DNA of 64,000 bases, taken from contig DASXYL010000065.1 of assembly GCA_036502575.1 (NCBI GenBank), positions 62,001 through 126,000 on the forward strand. Direction: 5' to 3'. The notes under the pieces were generated by a model. The model worked only from the letters and a program-made list of their open reading frames with translations. It was not told the DNA's origin and ran no database searches. The stretch comes from DASXRA01 sp036502575 (lineage in GTDB: Bacteria > Actinomycetota > Actinomycetes > Mycobacteriales > Jatrophihabitantaceae). A program made the position numbers and the translations under genes. Each line of letters begins with the position of its first letter. Position 1 is the stretch's first letter. Positions 35,004-43,766 of the stretch are shown here, piece by piece.

Positions 35004-35578
35004 TATCCGACTCTCCCGACGAGCCGCCACGTCGCCGGCAGGGCAAGCGATGCCAGCCCGAGCTTGAGCGCGTCGGAGATCAAGAAGGGACGGACTCCGA
35101 GGTCGAATGAGGTCCGCAGGTCGACATCGAGATCCCGCTTCAGCCACAGCATGCCGATGCCGTAGATCAGCAGCCCACCACCGAGCATCGCCGTGACGGC
35201 AGACCAGATACGCCGGTCGGCCCTGCGTTCGGCGGCGGCGCCGATCAGAGCGGCCGCGGCGACGAAGCCGACCAGGTAGCCGAACGACGGCCCGCCGAAC
35301 CCGCTCGCGTGTCCCGCGAACCACGGCACACCCAGGCCGCCGGCGACCAGGTACAGCGCCATGGAAAGCACGCCTCGGACGCTGCCGAGTGCGGCGCCGA
35401 CAAGGACGACGGCGAGTGTCTGCAGCGTGAACGGCACCGGAGTGATGCCGGTGTGGATCGACACCTGGGCGGATAGGCCGGTGAGGGCTGCCCCTGCGCC
35501 TATGGCGCCGGTGTCCCGGGCGAGTGCGCCGGGTACCAGGTCAACCAGGACGGGTCGCTGTAGGGCGGAAGAGGTCAT
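35003..35578 (-). CDS. bioY: BioY-type biotin transporter (ECF S-component)
   Basis: A 191-residue membrane protein of the BioY family with six predicted helices. Diagnostic stretches are SIHTGITPVPFTLQTLAVVL, then LGSVRGVLSMALYLVAGGLG, VPWFAGHASGFGG and SFGYLVGF. It takes up biotin, usually energised by EcfT/EcfA proteins, which are not encoded nearby. Start and stop overlap the neighbours by one base each, placing it inside a ribose-type ABC transporter operon. A biotin supply function fits the biotin-dependent carboxylase genes in the next operon upstream. Confidence 0.9.
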   Translation of the reverse strand: MTSSALQRPVLVDLVPGALARDTGAIGAGAALTGLSAQVSIHTGITPVPFTLQTLAVVLVGAALGSVRGVLSMALYLVAGGLGVPWFAGHASGFGGPSFGYLVGFVAAAALIGAAAERRADRRIWSAVTAMLGGGLLIYGIGMLWLKRDLDVDLRTSFDLGVRPFLISDALKLGLASLALPATWRLVGRVG

Positions 35579-36654
35579 CAGTTCGCTCGCACGGTGTCGG
35601 GAATTCGCGTTTCCGTACCGCTGGGTACGGTGCTCGGGTCGGCGGTGTCTCCGTCGGCGCTGGCCGCAGCCGGTGGCGCTGCCGCCCGGCGACGACGTCC
35701 GGAGACAACCGCCACGCCGACCGCGATGATCAATGCCGCACCGTTGAACAGGTCGCTGACCCATACATCCGTGCCCCACAACGTCAAACCGTTCACGCTG
35801 AACGCCAGGAAGAACACGGCGGCGAGCGTGCCGAAGATGTTGTACCGGCCCGGCTTGATCGTCGTCGCGCCGAGGAAGGCCGCCGCTAGGGCCGGCAGGG
35901 TGTAGTTCGGGCCGATCTGCGGATTGCCGCCGCTCTGCACGGCGACGAGCAGGACGCCCGCGACGCCGGCGAGAATGCCCGCGCTGACGAAGCTGAACAA
36001 TACGAGCCGGGGTACGCCCAGGCCGACGAGTTCGGCTGCTTTGGCGTTCGTCCCGGTGGCGTACACGTAACGCCCGACCGGCGTGTACTCGAGCAGGTAC
36101 CAGACGAGCAGCGCCGCCACGAGGAGGAAGTAGAAGGGGCGGGGTATGCCCAGCCACGTGCCGAGCCCGATCTTCACCAGCGACGGCGAGATGCCTGTCG
36201 TCAGGGCGAGTCCGCTCGTGTACCACTGGACGATCGCGGCGATGATGCTCGTGGTGCCGAGCGTCACGATGATCGAGTTGATGCCGGTGCGGGCGACGAG
36301 CAGACCGTTGACCAGCCCGACGACCGCGCCAATTGCGATCCCTGCGCACAGCGCGACACCGAGCGGCAGACCCGACTTGCTCATCATGCCCGCCGTGACG
36401 ATCGACGAGAGCCCCGCCGCGGGGCCGACCGAGAGGTCGATCTGCCCGGCGGCAAGCGGAATCACGCTTCCGATGGCGATGATGCCCAGGACGGACTCGT
36501 TGGACAGGACGTTCTGCACGTTCGCCGTCGTCATGAATTGTGGTGTCTCGCCGCTCAGCCAGAAGAAGAGGATCACCGCAGCGAAAAGAACGAGCAGCCC
36601 GTACCGCTCGAGAATGTCCAACGGCTTCGGTATCCACGTCGAGTACTTCGTCAT
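35578..36654 (-). CDS. sugar-type ABC transporter permease (RbsC/BPD_transp_2)
   Basis: A 358-residue permease with about ten helices of the ribose/autoinducer-2 importer class. Typical features are IPLAAGQIDLSVGPAAGLSS, INSIIVTLGTTSIIAAIVQW and GRYVYATGTNAKAAELVGLG, which contains the EAA-like ATPase contact. It overlaps the ATPase gene by four bases. With the ATPase and the binding protein it forms a full importer. The permease class also carries non-sugars such as cyclitols, so the neighbouring catabolic genes may hint at the real substrate. Confidence 0.92.
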   Translation of the reverse strand: MTKYSTWIPKPLDILERYGLLVLFAAVILFFWLSGETPQFMTTANVQNVLSNESVLGIIAIGSVIPLAAGQIDLSVGPAAGLSSIVTAGMMSKSGLPLGVALCAGIAIGAVVGLVNGLLVARTGINSIIVTLGTTSIIAAIVQWYTSGLALTTGISPSLVKIGLGTWLGIPRPFYFLLVAALLVWYLLEYTPVGRYVYATGTNAKAAELVGLGVPRLVLFSFVSAGILAGVAGVLLVAVQSGGNPQIGPNYTLPALAAAFLGATTIKPGRYNIFGTLAAVFFLAFSVNGLTLWGTDVWVSDLFNGAALIIAVGVAVVSGRRRRAAAPPAAASADGDTADPSTVPSGTETRIPDTVRAN

Positions 36655-38180
36655 GTGCTGGCTCCAGATTTCATCGCCGACTCCAGCAGCACGTGCGCAT
36701 CGACCGGGGCGGCATGTTCTGCCACGACGCGGCCACGGGCGAGCACGATCACGCGATGGCTCAAGCGGATCAGTTCCTCGAATTCAGAGCTGACGACCAC
36801 AACTGCGCATCCTCGCCCCGCCGCCTGGTTCACGAGTTCGAAGATCTCTTCCCGGGCGGCGACGTCGATGCCTTGTGTCGGCTCGTCCAGCAGCAGGAGC
36901 GTCGGCTCCTCGCGCAGGCAGCGGGCCAGAACGACCTTCTGCTGATTGCCGCCCGAGAGGTTGTCGATCGGCGTGAGCGTGGACGGCGTCTTCACCGAGA
37001 ACCGCTTCACGTCGCGTTCCACGTCGCGGCGGATCCGCCCGTCGCGTAGCCAAAGCCGTTTGAAATACGAGCCGAGACGGCCCTCGGTCATGTTCTCGCG
37101 CACGGTGCGGTCTGAGAAGATCGCCTCGGCCTGACGATCCTCCGGAACGAAGGCAACACCCAAGCTGCGCATCTTTGCTGGCGACGGCGAGACCACGCGC
37201 CCGCCGATCCGGACGGTACCGGCGCTCAGCTTCATCGTGCCGTAGATCATCCGCAGCAGCTCGGTACGCCCACTGCCGAGGATTCCGGCGACGCCCACGA
37301 CCTCGCCGGGATGGACCACGAGGTCGATCCCGGAGAGCGGACCGGCGCTGGCATCGCCCACTTCGAGCACGGGACGTTCGGCCAGCACCGAGCTTCGCGG
37401 TGCGGACGAGCTCAGCACCTGGGCTCCGACGATCAGGGTTACGAGGTCGCGTTCGGTCATGTCGGCCGCGCCGATCGTGCCGACCTGACGCCCGTCCCTG
37501 AGCGCCGTGACCCGGTTCGCCAGGTGCCGCACCTCGTCCAGGCGATGCGTCACGAGCAGTACGGACCGGCCCGTCTCCGTGAGTCGCCCGATGGCGGTGG
37601 TGAGCACGCGTACCTCGCTCGGCGGGAGCGCTGCGGTCGGCTCGTCCAGCACGAGCACTCCGTCCTCGTCGGTGTCCTGCAACGCCCGTGCGATCGCCAG
37701 CATCGCCCGTTGCGGAACGGAGAGTGTTGACGCGAGTTGGCGCGGATCCGCTTGCACGCCGAAGCGTTGGAGAACGCTCTCCGCCCGTGCCCGATTGCGC
37801 CGCCAGCTGATGCGATGACCTGGCGCGAGCTCGAATCCCCTTCCGATCGACAGGTTCTCCCCCACCGTCAGCGACGGAAAGATTCCCAGGTCCTGATGAA
37901 CGAATCGCATCCCGACGGCGCGGGCCTGGTCAGGTGTGTGATCCGACAGTTCGAGGTCACGGTCCTTGATCCGCAAGGAGCCGGCGTCGGCGTGATAAAC
38001 GCCGGCGAGGATCTTGATCAGGGTCGACTTGCCGGAGCCGTTGCCACCGACCAGGGCATGGACTTCGCCCCGGCGCATGTCGAGGTCGACGCTTCGCAGC
38101 GCGCGGGTGCCACCGAAACTCTTGGACACATCCGTCACTGCAAGAGACACGTCGTCGCCAGGCGCCGAGGCGGCGGTCAA
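36651..38180 (-). CDS. sugar-type ABC transporter ATPase, two domains (RbsA-like)
   Basis: A 509-residue fused ATPase. The first domain has Walker A GGNGSGKST, a signature-like TLSVPQRAMLAIARAL and Walker B VLVLDEPTAALP. The second domain has the degenerate Walker A typical of this group (GILGSGRTE), signature LSGGNQQKVVLARCL and Walker B LLLLDEPTQGID. I use the TTG at 38180, which lies one base after the binding-protein stop with GGGGAG upstream; a GTG at 38150 is an alternative. The longer frame to 38300 is not plausible. Confidence 0.92.
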   Translation of the reverse strand: MTAASAPGDDVSLAVTDVSKSFGGTRALRSVDLDMRRGEVHALVGGNGSGKSTLIKILAGVYHADAGSLRIKDRDLELSDHTPDQARAVGMRFVHQDLGIFPSLTVGENLSIGRGFELAPGHRISWRRNRARAESVLQRFGVQADPRQLASTLSVPQRAMLAIARALQDTDEDGVLVLDEPTAALPPSEVRVLTTAIGRLTETGRSVLLVTHRLDEVRHLANRVTALRDGRQVGTIGAADMTERDLVTLIVGAQVLSSSAPRSSVLAERPVLEVGDASAGPLSGIDLVVHPGEVVGVAGILGSGRTELLRMIYGTMKLSAGTVRIGGRVVSPSPAKMRSLGVAFVPEDRQAEAIFSDRTVRENMTEGRLGSYFKRLWLRDGRIRRDVERDVKRFSVKTPSTLTPIDNLSGGNQQKVVLARCLREEPTLLLLDEPTQGIDVAAREEIFELVNQAAGRGCAVVVVSSEFEELIRLSHRVIVLARGRVVAEHAAPVDAHVLLESAMKSGAST

Positions 38181-38181
38181 C

Positions 38182-39336
38182 TCAGCCCACTCCCCACGAC
38201 TTCGTGTACGCGGCGATGTAGTTGACGTCGCCGGTGAAGTCGCCCTTGGCCGGCAGGCCGTGGGAGTTGTCGACGATCTGCCAGCCGAGGCCCTCGTCAC
38301 GCGGCGTCGTGCCGCTGAAGACGCTGTTCAGCGTGTCGATCGCCGCGAATCCGAACCACTCAGTGGGCCACGCGTTCGCGGCCGTCATCTGCCCCTGTCG
38401 GATTGCGTCGTTGTCGATCGACAGCCCGAGCCCACCGATCGACTTGATCTTGGTCTGCTTGCCGGCCTGGACAACTCCCTGCGTGATGCCGAGCGTCGGA
38501 TTGCTGCCACCTTGGACGACATTGGCATCCGGGTTCTTCAGCAGCGCCGCCTGGGTTAGCGCGGTCAGCTTGGCACCGAAGTCCGCGGCCAGCCAGGGAA
38601 CGACGGTGAGCTTGCAGCCCGAACAAGTCTTGATCTGCGCGTCAAAGCCTTGTTGGTAAAACTTGAGAATGTTGTACTCGCTGTTCTCGAAGGAGAGGAC
38701 GTTCGCTTTTCCGTCTGTCTGGGCGATTGCCCATTTCGCGGAGTCGGCTCCCCATGCCTTGTAGGCATCAGCCAGGTTCGCATAACGCGAGCCGAAGCTC
38801 ACCTGCGCGCTGTAGAGGCCCTGGTCGCTCGGATCGACCTCGTTGCAGTCGAGCGCGTAGACCCCGACTGTCTTGACGCCGGCGCTCTTCGCCTGCTGGA
38901 GAGCCGACTTGGCCGCCGGGCAGTCCACGGCGATGAGCACGACCCCATCGGCCTTGGCGGCTATCGCCTGCTTGATGCCGTTGCTGAACTGCGCCGGATC
39001 GAGCTTCGCGTCGTACAAGTGCATCTTCCAACCGATCGCCTGCCCGGCCTTCATTGCCGCGTTCGCGCTGGCGGCTCCCGTCGGGGATGCTTGACCGACA
39101 GAGATGACCCAGACGCTCTTGCCTTTCGCGGCCGGATTCGAACCCGTTGCGGGCTCGGTGAACGTCGCTGCGTAGGCGTCGGCAGACGTCGCGGCCGAAC
39201 TCGACGCGCCGGTCGAACTTCCCGGCGTGTCTGAAGCTTTACCCGAGTTCTTGCTACTGCTGCTGCAAGCCGCTAATAGAAGGGCAGCAGCCGAGATCAC
39301 CCCCGCGGCAACGATTCGCCATTGTCTGTGTGCCAT
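38182..39336 (-). CDS. ABC transporter substrate-binding lipoprotein (type 1 periplasmic binding fold)
   Basis: A 384-residue sugar-type binding lipoprotein. The signal ends in the lipobox LLLAACSSS, followed by a Ser/Ala-rich linker and the two-lobed Peripla_BP_4 domain (GKSVWVISVGQASPTGAASA, then AIAAKADGVVLIAVDCPAAK). The ATG at 39336 is preceded by GGAGG at good spacing. It is the first gene of a five-gene operon (binding protein, ATPase, permease, bioY, acyl-CoA dehydrogenase). Ligand unknown; linkage to acyl-CoA genes suggests it may not be a simple sugar. Confidence 0.9.
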   Translation of the reverse strand: MAHRQWRIVAAGVISAAALLLAACSSSSKNSGKASDTPGSSTGASSSAATSADAYAATFTEPATGSNPAAKGKSVWVISVGQASPTGAASANAAMKAGQAIGWKMHLYDAKLDPAQFSNGIKQAIAAKADGVVLIAVDCPAAKSALQQAKSAGVKTVGVYALDCNEVDPSDQGLYSAQVSFGSRYANLADAYKAWGADSAKWAIAQTDGKANVLSFENSEYNILKFYQQGFDAQIKTCSGCKLTVVPWLAADFGAKLTALTQAALLKNPDANVVQGGSNPTLGITQGVVQAGKQTKIKSIGGLGLSIDNDAIRQGQMTAANAWPTEWFGFAAIDTLNSVFSGTTPRDEGLGWQIVDNSHGLPAKGDFTGDVNYIAAYTKSWGVG

Positions 39337-39523
39337 CGGATGTACCTCCATTGGTCTCCCTTTCCGCAGGGTGCAGAACCGGTATCCGTTGAGGCATCAG
39401 TGCGACGCCGATATCCGGTTCTGCTGGAGCGCGCCGTTGTCTTTGTCGGCTCCGTCACATTGCTGAAAGGTAAGGACGGGCCACGATCTCGCGCAGTCCC
39501 CCAGAGGGGACAACGCGATCAGC

Positions 39524-40282
39524 TCACTCCACGAACCGGTTGACCAGACGCGCCGCGTCGGCGGTGGTGCCGAGCCGGGCAATTGTCGTGGCCTCGTCCG
39601 CCAACTGCTGCGCATACGTCCGCGACGACGCAGCACGCAGCAGCCTCGCCGTCTCACCGGTTGCGATGCGGGGTCGGGTCGCCAAGCGGTAGGCGATTTC
39701 CGTTGCCCGTTCGGCGAGTGCGGCTGGTTCGCAGATGTCCGTGGCGATTCCCCAGGCCAGGGCTTGGTCGGCAGAGAGGCTCAGGTCGGTCAGCGCGAGC
39801 AATGCCGCGCGTCTGGCGCCTACCACGGCGGGTAGGAGCGCACTCACCCCGCAATCCGGCGACAGGCCGATCGATCCGTAGGCGCACAGGAAGCGGGCGG
39901 CGCGCGAGGCCAGTACAAGGTCAGCGCTCAGCACTAGTCCGAGGCCGGCCCCGGCCGCCGGGCCGTTGACGGCAGCAACCACCGGCACAGCGAGTTCGCG
40001 CAGTAGCAGCAGGGATTCGTGGACGACTTCAGCAAGCTCGGCGAGGAAGGCCGCGAGATTGTCTGTGCTCGCCATGGCTCGAACGTCGCCGCCGGCGCAG
40101 AACGTGTCGCCCCGGCCGGTGATGACGACGGCGCCGACGTCCCACTCGGCGAGCTCGCGCAACGCTGCGTGCAAGGCCCGCGCGGTCGGCAGGTCGATCG
40201 CGTTGCCGCAGTGTGGCCGGTTCAGCTGCAGCGTTGCCACACCGTCGCGGGCGTCGAGCATTACCCCGACGGTCGTCGTCAT
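39524..40282 (-). CDS. enoyl-CoA hydratase/isomerase family protein
   Basis: A 252-residue crotonase-fold enzyme. The CoA-binding segment has ATLQLNRPHCGNAIDLPTAR, the oxyanion-hole segment DTFCAGGDVRAMAS, and the second oxyanion stretch NGPAAGAGLGLVLSADLVLA. The position corresponding to the first catalytic glutamate of hydratases reads G-PAAGAG and the second lies near GSIGLSPDCGVSALLP with no glutamate. It may therefore be an isomerase, hydrolase or ring-cleaving member rather than a classical hydratase. It is the last gene of a twelve-gene run and overlaps the SRPBCC gene by four bases. Confidence 0.85.
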   Translation of the reverse strand: MTTTVGVMLDARDGVATLQLNRPHCGNAIDLPTARALHAALRELAEWDVGAVVITGRGDTFCAGGDVRAMASTDNLAAFLAELAEVVHESLLLLRELAVPVVAAVNGPAAGAGLGLVLSADLVLASRAARFLCAYGSIGLSPDCGVSALLPAVVGARRAALLALTDLSLSADQALAWGIATDICEPAALAERATEIAYRLATRPRIATGETARLLRAASSRTYAQQLADEATTIARLGTTADAARLVNRFVE

Positions 40283-40689
40283 GGACGGAATTGGCCGGCG
40301 AGCTTCGCCAGCGCGTCGGCATAGATACCGGAGATCGCCTTCGCCAGAGCGCCTTCTTCTTCGGCGCTGCCCGCGGTGAGGTAGGAGTCCCAGGTGACGA
40401 GCGAGGTCCCGTTCGGCTGAGCCTGCACCGCGAACCGGGAGCGGTACTCCTTCAACGCGAGCGGTCCGTCGAGGTACTCGTACACGTAGTAGCGGGCCGC
40501 GTCGTCACGTTCCACGATGCGCTCTCTGGCGCTGCCACCTCCGCCGGCGAAATCGGCATGGCGGATGTCGCCCTCGAGTCGGCTGCTCTCGAGAGCTGGG
40601 ATCCACCGGCTGACGTTGCCGATGTCGCCGGCGATGCGCCACACCTTGTCGGGCGCGGCATCGATCGCGATGGATTCGCTCACGTGCAT
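40279..40689 (-). CDS. SRPBCC-family (START-like) protein
   Basis: A 136-residue polyketide-cyclase/START-type ligand-binding protein. The family start is clear (VSESIAIDAAPDKVWRIAGD), followed by WIPALESSRL and a final amphipathic helix. Such proteins bind hydrophobic ligands or catalyse cyclisation or hydration. It lies between the thiolase and the hydratase-like gene and shares the operon, so it may bind a pathway intermediate. No catalytic residues can be assigned. Confidence 0.8.
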   Translation of the reverse strand: MHVSESIAIDAAPDKVWRIAGDIGNVSRWIPALESSRLEGDIRHADFAGGGGSARERIVERDDAARYYVYEYLDGPLALKEYRSRFAVQAQPNGTSLVTWDSYLTAGSAEEEGALAKAISGIYADALAKLAGQFRP

Positions 40690-40708
40690 GTGGATCTCCT
40701 CCCGGTCG

Positions 40709-41848
40709 TCACGGTGCGGTCAGGATCGTCACTACGCAGGCGTTGCCGTCCATGCCGGCGGCTCCGCCACCCATCGTTTCGACCAGCCCGACGTCGTGCC
40801 GGGCCACCTGCCGCGGTCCGGCGTCCCCGCGTAGTTGCCACACGATCTCGGCGAGCTGCGCCGTACCGGTCGCTCCGAGAGGATGGCCTCGCGACAGCAG
40901 GCCGCCACTGGGGTTCACCGGCTGCGCACCGGCGTGGGCGGTGTGGCCCGAAGGCGCGAGTTCTGCACCCTTGCCCACCGGCGCGATGCCCAGCGCCTCC
41001 AGCGTGACGATCTCGCCGATGGTGAAGGCGTCGTGTACCTCGAGCACGTCCACGTCGGCCGGGGTGAGACCAGCCTGGTCGAAGGCAGGTGTCGCCGCTC
41101 GGGCGACGCTGTCGAAGCCCCAGACCGATGCGGAGCGCTGGTCCCAGAGAGCACCCGAGGCCAGGACCGACGCGCGGATCGGGACGTCGCGATGCCGACT
41201 GCGCGGGACACCGATGACGGCCGCGCCGGCGCCGTCGCTCGTCGGGCAGCACTGCAGGAACGTCAGCGGCTCGGCGATCATTCGCGATGCGAGCACCTCC
41301 TCGACGGTGGGGGCGTCCCGGCGGAGCTGGGCGCGCGGGTTGTCGAGGCCGTTGCGCTTGTTCTTCACCGCGACGGCGGCGAGCTGCTCGACGGTGACGC
41401 CGTGCTGACCGAGGTATCGCTGAGCCTGCAGGGCATACAGGCCCGGCAGTGGCAGCGACGTGGCGCCCTCCGGATCGGTGGCCTCCGGGACGATCGCGCC
41501 CGAGAACAGCGTCGACATCTGGTCGACGCCGAGCACGAGTACGCGATCGAACCGGCCGAGGCGCACCGCCTCGACCGCTTCGTGGTAGGCGCTCGTCCCA
41601 CTGGCGCAGGCGTTCTCGACCGTCCACATGGGAACGCCGGGCAGCCCTAGACCCCGTTGCACGCGAGTGGCCACGCCGGGCGGTCCGAACACCGAACCGA
41701 CAACGATCGCGTCGATGTCATCCGGCGACACGTCGGCGTCGCGGACGGCTTCGGCCACGGCGTCCCATGCGAGCGACTCGACCCGACGATCCGGGAAGAG
41801 TCCGTAGGATGAGGTTCCGACGCCGAGAACTGCCACATCGCGGCTCAT
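40709..41848 (-). CDS. thiolase-fold protein (acetyl-CoA acetyltransferase / SCP2-type)
   Basis: A 379-residue thiolase-superfamily enzyme of the SCP2/lipid-transfer type. The N-terminal MSRDVAVLGVGTSSYG, the nucleophilic cysteine in VENACASGTSAYHEAVEA, EVHDAFTIGEIVTLE and the GHPLGATG motif are present. This group typically works with a small DUF35 OB-fold partner, and exactly such a gene (41845-42264) lies immediately upstream, overlapping by four bases. It is expected to cleave a 3-oxoacyl-CoA or do a retro-aldol-type C-C cleavage. Confidence 0.88.
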   Translation of the reverse strand: MSRDVAVLGVGTSSYGLFPDRRVESLAWDAVAEAVRDADVSPDDIDAIVVGSVFGPPGVATRVQRGLGLPGVPMWTVENACASGTSAYHEAVEAVRLGRFDRVLVLGVDQMSTLFSGAIVPEATDPEGATSLPLPGLYALQAQRYLGQHGVTVEQLAAVAVKNKRNGLDNPRAQLRRDAPTVEEVLASRMIAEPLTFLQCCPTSDGAGAAVIGVPRSRHRDVPIRASVLASGALWDQRSASVWGFDSVARAATPAFDQAGLTPADVDVLEVHDAFTIGEIVTLEALGIAPVGKGAELAPSGHTAHAGAQPVNPSGGLLSRGHPLGATGTAQLAEIVWQLRGDAGPRQVARHDVGLVETMGGGAAGMDGNACVVTILTAP

Positions 41849-42264
41849 CCGCCGTCCTCCGTCCGGGCGACGAGGTCGCCGAGATCTGTGCCGACGATCC
41901 GCACCTTCGCGTCGATGGGCAGTGCCCGGGCCTCGTCCAGGTGGACGAGCACGCGTGGCCCGTCCTCGAGGTCGACGTAGGCGAGGCCGAACGGCGGACG
42001 GCGGACGTTGACCGGAATGGCGATGACGGTCGCCGACCACACCGAGCCGGTCGGCGCGAACGTCTCGTCCCGAAGCTGCCCGTAGCACACGGGACACCAG
42101 GGCTGGCCGCGCTGCGCCGACGGGTAGCGGCACTGAACGCACCGCGATCCGGCGATCCGGCCGTCGGCGAACTGGGGGCGGGAGTCGGCGACCGGCAGAC
42201 CACCGACGGCCGCACCGGGACGGCGCTTGGTGGGCCGGCCGACGCCCAGCTCGTGCTCCGGCAT
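41845..42264 (-). CDS. DUF35 zinc-ribbon/OB-fold partner of the thiolase
   Basis: A 139-residue protein with a rubredoxin-like zinc ribbon, CVQCRYPSAQRGQPWCPVC, and then an OB-fold ending PFGLAYVDLEDGPRVLVHLD. DUF35 proteins form complexes with SCP2-type thiolases and help in acyl-CoA binding and C-C cleavage. It overlaps the thiolase gene by four bases and the carboxyltransferase gene by one base. The N-terminal 35 residues are basic and look disordered. Confidence 0.9.
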   Translation of the reverse strand: MPEHELGVGRPTKRRPGAAVGGLPVADSRPQFADGRIAGSRCVQCRYPSAQRGQPWCPVCYGQLRDETFAPTGSVWSATVIAIPVNVRRPPFGLAYVDLEDGPRVLVHLDEARALPIDAKVRIVGTDLGDLVARTEDGG

Positions 42265-43766
42265 CAGTGATCACCCTGCAGGGTAAGGCTGAACTCCGGT
42301 GACTGCAGGTGGACGTACGCGCCGGATGCGGTCTCGACGAGTTCGCGGACGAAGCGCATCTCGCGCGATGTAGCGACGAAGTCACGGTTGCGTTGCGGGG
42401 TGGCGCGCATCGCCTCGATGTCACTCTCGGGCACCAGCAGGCGCAGGATCAACTCGTCGTCGGATATCGATCCGCCGAACCGTTCGCGCAGTTCCGCCAG
42501 CGACGGCTGCGGCGGTTCCCGGTCGCGGTAGCTCTTCGCCTTGGGCACACTCTGGATCCGGTCGAGGACGCTTTGGTCCAGGGGGGCGACCGGCGCGCCG
42601 TAGTACCCGTTGACGTACATGAGGACCTCGTCCGGGACGACCGAATACCGCGCGCCCGTCACGACGTTGAGGACCGCCTGCGTGCCGACGAGCTGTGAGA
42701 ACGGCGTGGCCATGACCGGGTACCCGAGCTCCATGCGAATCAGCGCCATCTCGTCAAGGACCTCCTCGAATCGCTCGGCCATGCCGCGGTCGCGTAGCTG
42801 CGCCTTGAACGTGCCGGCCATGCCGCCCGGCAGCTGGTGGCGGTACTGATACAGGGCGAACTCCGCCGCCTGCCCGACCGGCAGGTCCTCGTACTCGGCC
42901 ACCCGTTGCAGGTGCTGTTCGACCGGCGTGAAAAGGGATTCGTCAAGTTCGACATCGAAGCCCGCGTATCGCAGGTTCGCGTAAGTGACCTCGGTGGACG
43001 GCAATGAAACCCCAGCCGCGAGCGTGCGGCTGGCGGTGTGCACCCGGTCGGCGCCGGCGAGGAGTCCTTCGAGGTAGTTCATCGGTGCCAGCGCGTTGTT
43101 GCTGTGGAAGTGGATCTCGACCGGCAGCTCGCCGGCTGCCGCCTTGATAGCCGTGACGAGCGTCCGGGTGCGTTGCGGGGTCAGCAGCCCGGCCGCGTCT
43201 TCGAGCTCGATCGCGTCGGCGCCGAGCGCGACCAGTTCGCGGGTGCGTTCGGCGTAATAGTCGTCGGTATGGAAGGGGCTGTCGGCGTAGAGGATGCACG
43301 GTACGGCGTCAGCACCCGCTGCGTGCGCCGTCTTGACCAGTCGGCCGATCTTGTCGATGTTGAACAGCCCGTCGTAGATCCAGAAGCTGCCGATGCCGTG
43401 CGCGCACAGCCGCTGAATCCATAGGTCCATGACGCTGTCGGCGGTCAGCCCGAACGTGACGATGCCGTTGCTGCGGGTGCCGGCGCGGACCGTCGTGCGT
43501 GGCATCGCCCGGGACAGCGAGATGAGCTGCTCCCACGGATCTTCCCTGCAGTGCCGGGCGAGCACCTCGAAGATCGAGCTGCCGACCAGGTCGATCGTGT
43601 GGAAGCCGGTGCGGTCGAGCGTGTCGGCGATCGGCAGGCCCATGTCGCGTCGCATGCGCATTCCCCACCAGCTCTGCGGACCATCGCGCAGCGTCTGGTC
43701 GATTATCTGAATCTTGCGGCGGCTACCGTCGGCAGCCGTCGGCGCGCAGTCCAGGAAGCTCGTCAT
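42264..43766 (-). CDS. HMGL-type carboxyltransferase subunit (transcarboxylase 5S / PycB-like) with altered metal site
   Basis: A 500-residue TIM-barrel subunit matching transcarboxylase 5S, oxaloacetate decarboxylase alpha and PycB. Matching blocks are IIDQTLRDGPQSWWGMRMRR, EIHFHSNNALAPMNYLEGLL, LPGGMAGTFKAQLRDRG and TPFSQLVGTQAVLNVVTGAR. The metal ligands Asp23, His219 and His221 are kept, but the lysine that is carboxylated in 5S/PycB (in the motif LKDMA) is replaced by Glu189 (LEDAAGLL). There is no fused biotinyl domain; a separate BCCP is encoded. The natural substrate is therefore uncertain and need not be pyruvate. Confidence 0.88.
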   Translation of the reverse strand: MTSFLDCAPTAADGSRRKIQIIDQTLRDGPQSWWGMRMRRDMGLPIADTLDRTGFHTIDLVGSSIFEVLARHCREDPWEQLISLSRAMPRTTVRAGTRSNGIVTFGLTADSVMDLWIQRLCAHGIGSFWIYDGLFNIDKIGRLVKTAHAAGADAVPCILYADSPFHTDDYYAERTRELVALGADAIELEDAAGLLTPQRTRTLVTAIKAAAGELPVEIHFHSNNALAPMNYLEGLLAGADRVHTASRTLAAGVSLPSTEVTYANLRYAGFDVELDESLFTPVEQHLQRVAEYEDLPVGQAAEFALYQYRHQLPGGMAGTFKAQLRDRGMAERFEEVLDEMALIRMELGYPVMATPFSQLVGTQAVLNVVTGARYSVVPDEVLMYVNGYYGAPVAPLDQSVLDRIQSVPKAKSYRDREPPQPSLAELRERFGGSISDDELILRLLVPESDIEAMRATPQRNRDFVATSREMRFVRELVETASGAYVHLQSPEFSLTLQGDH

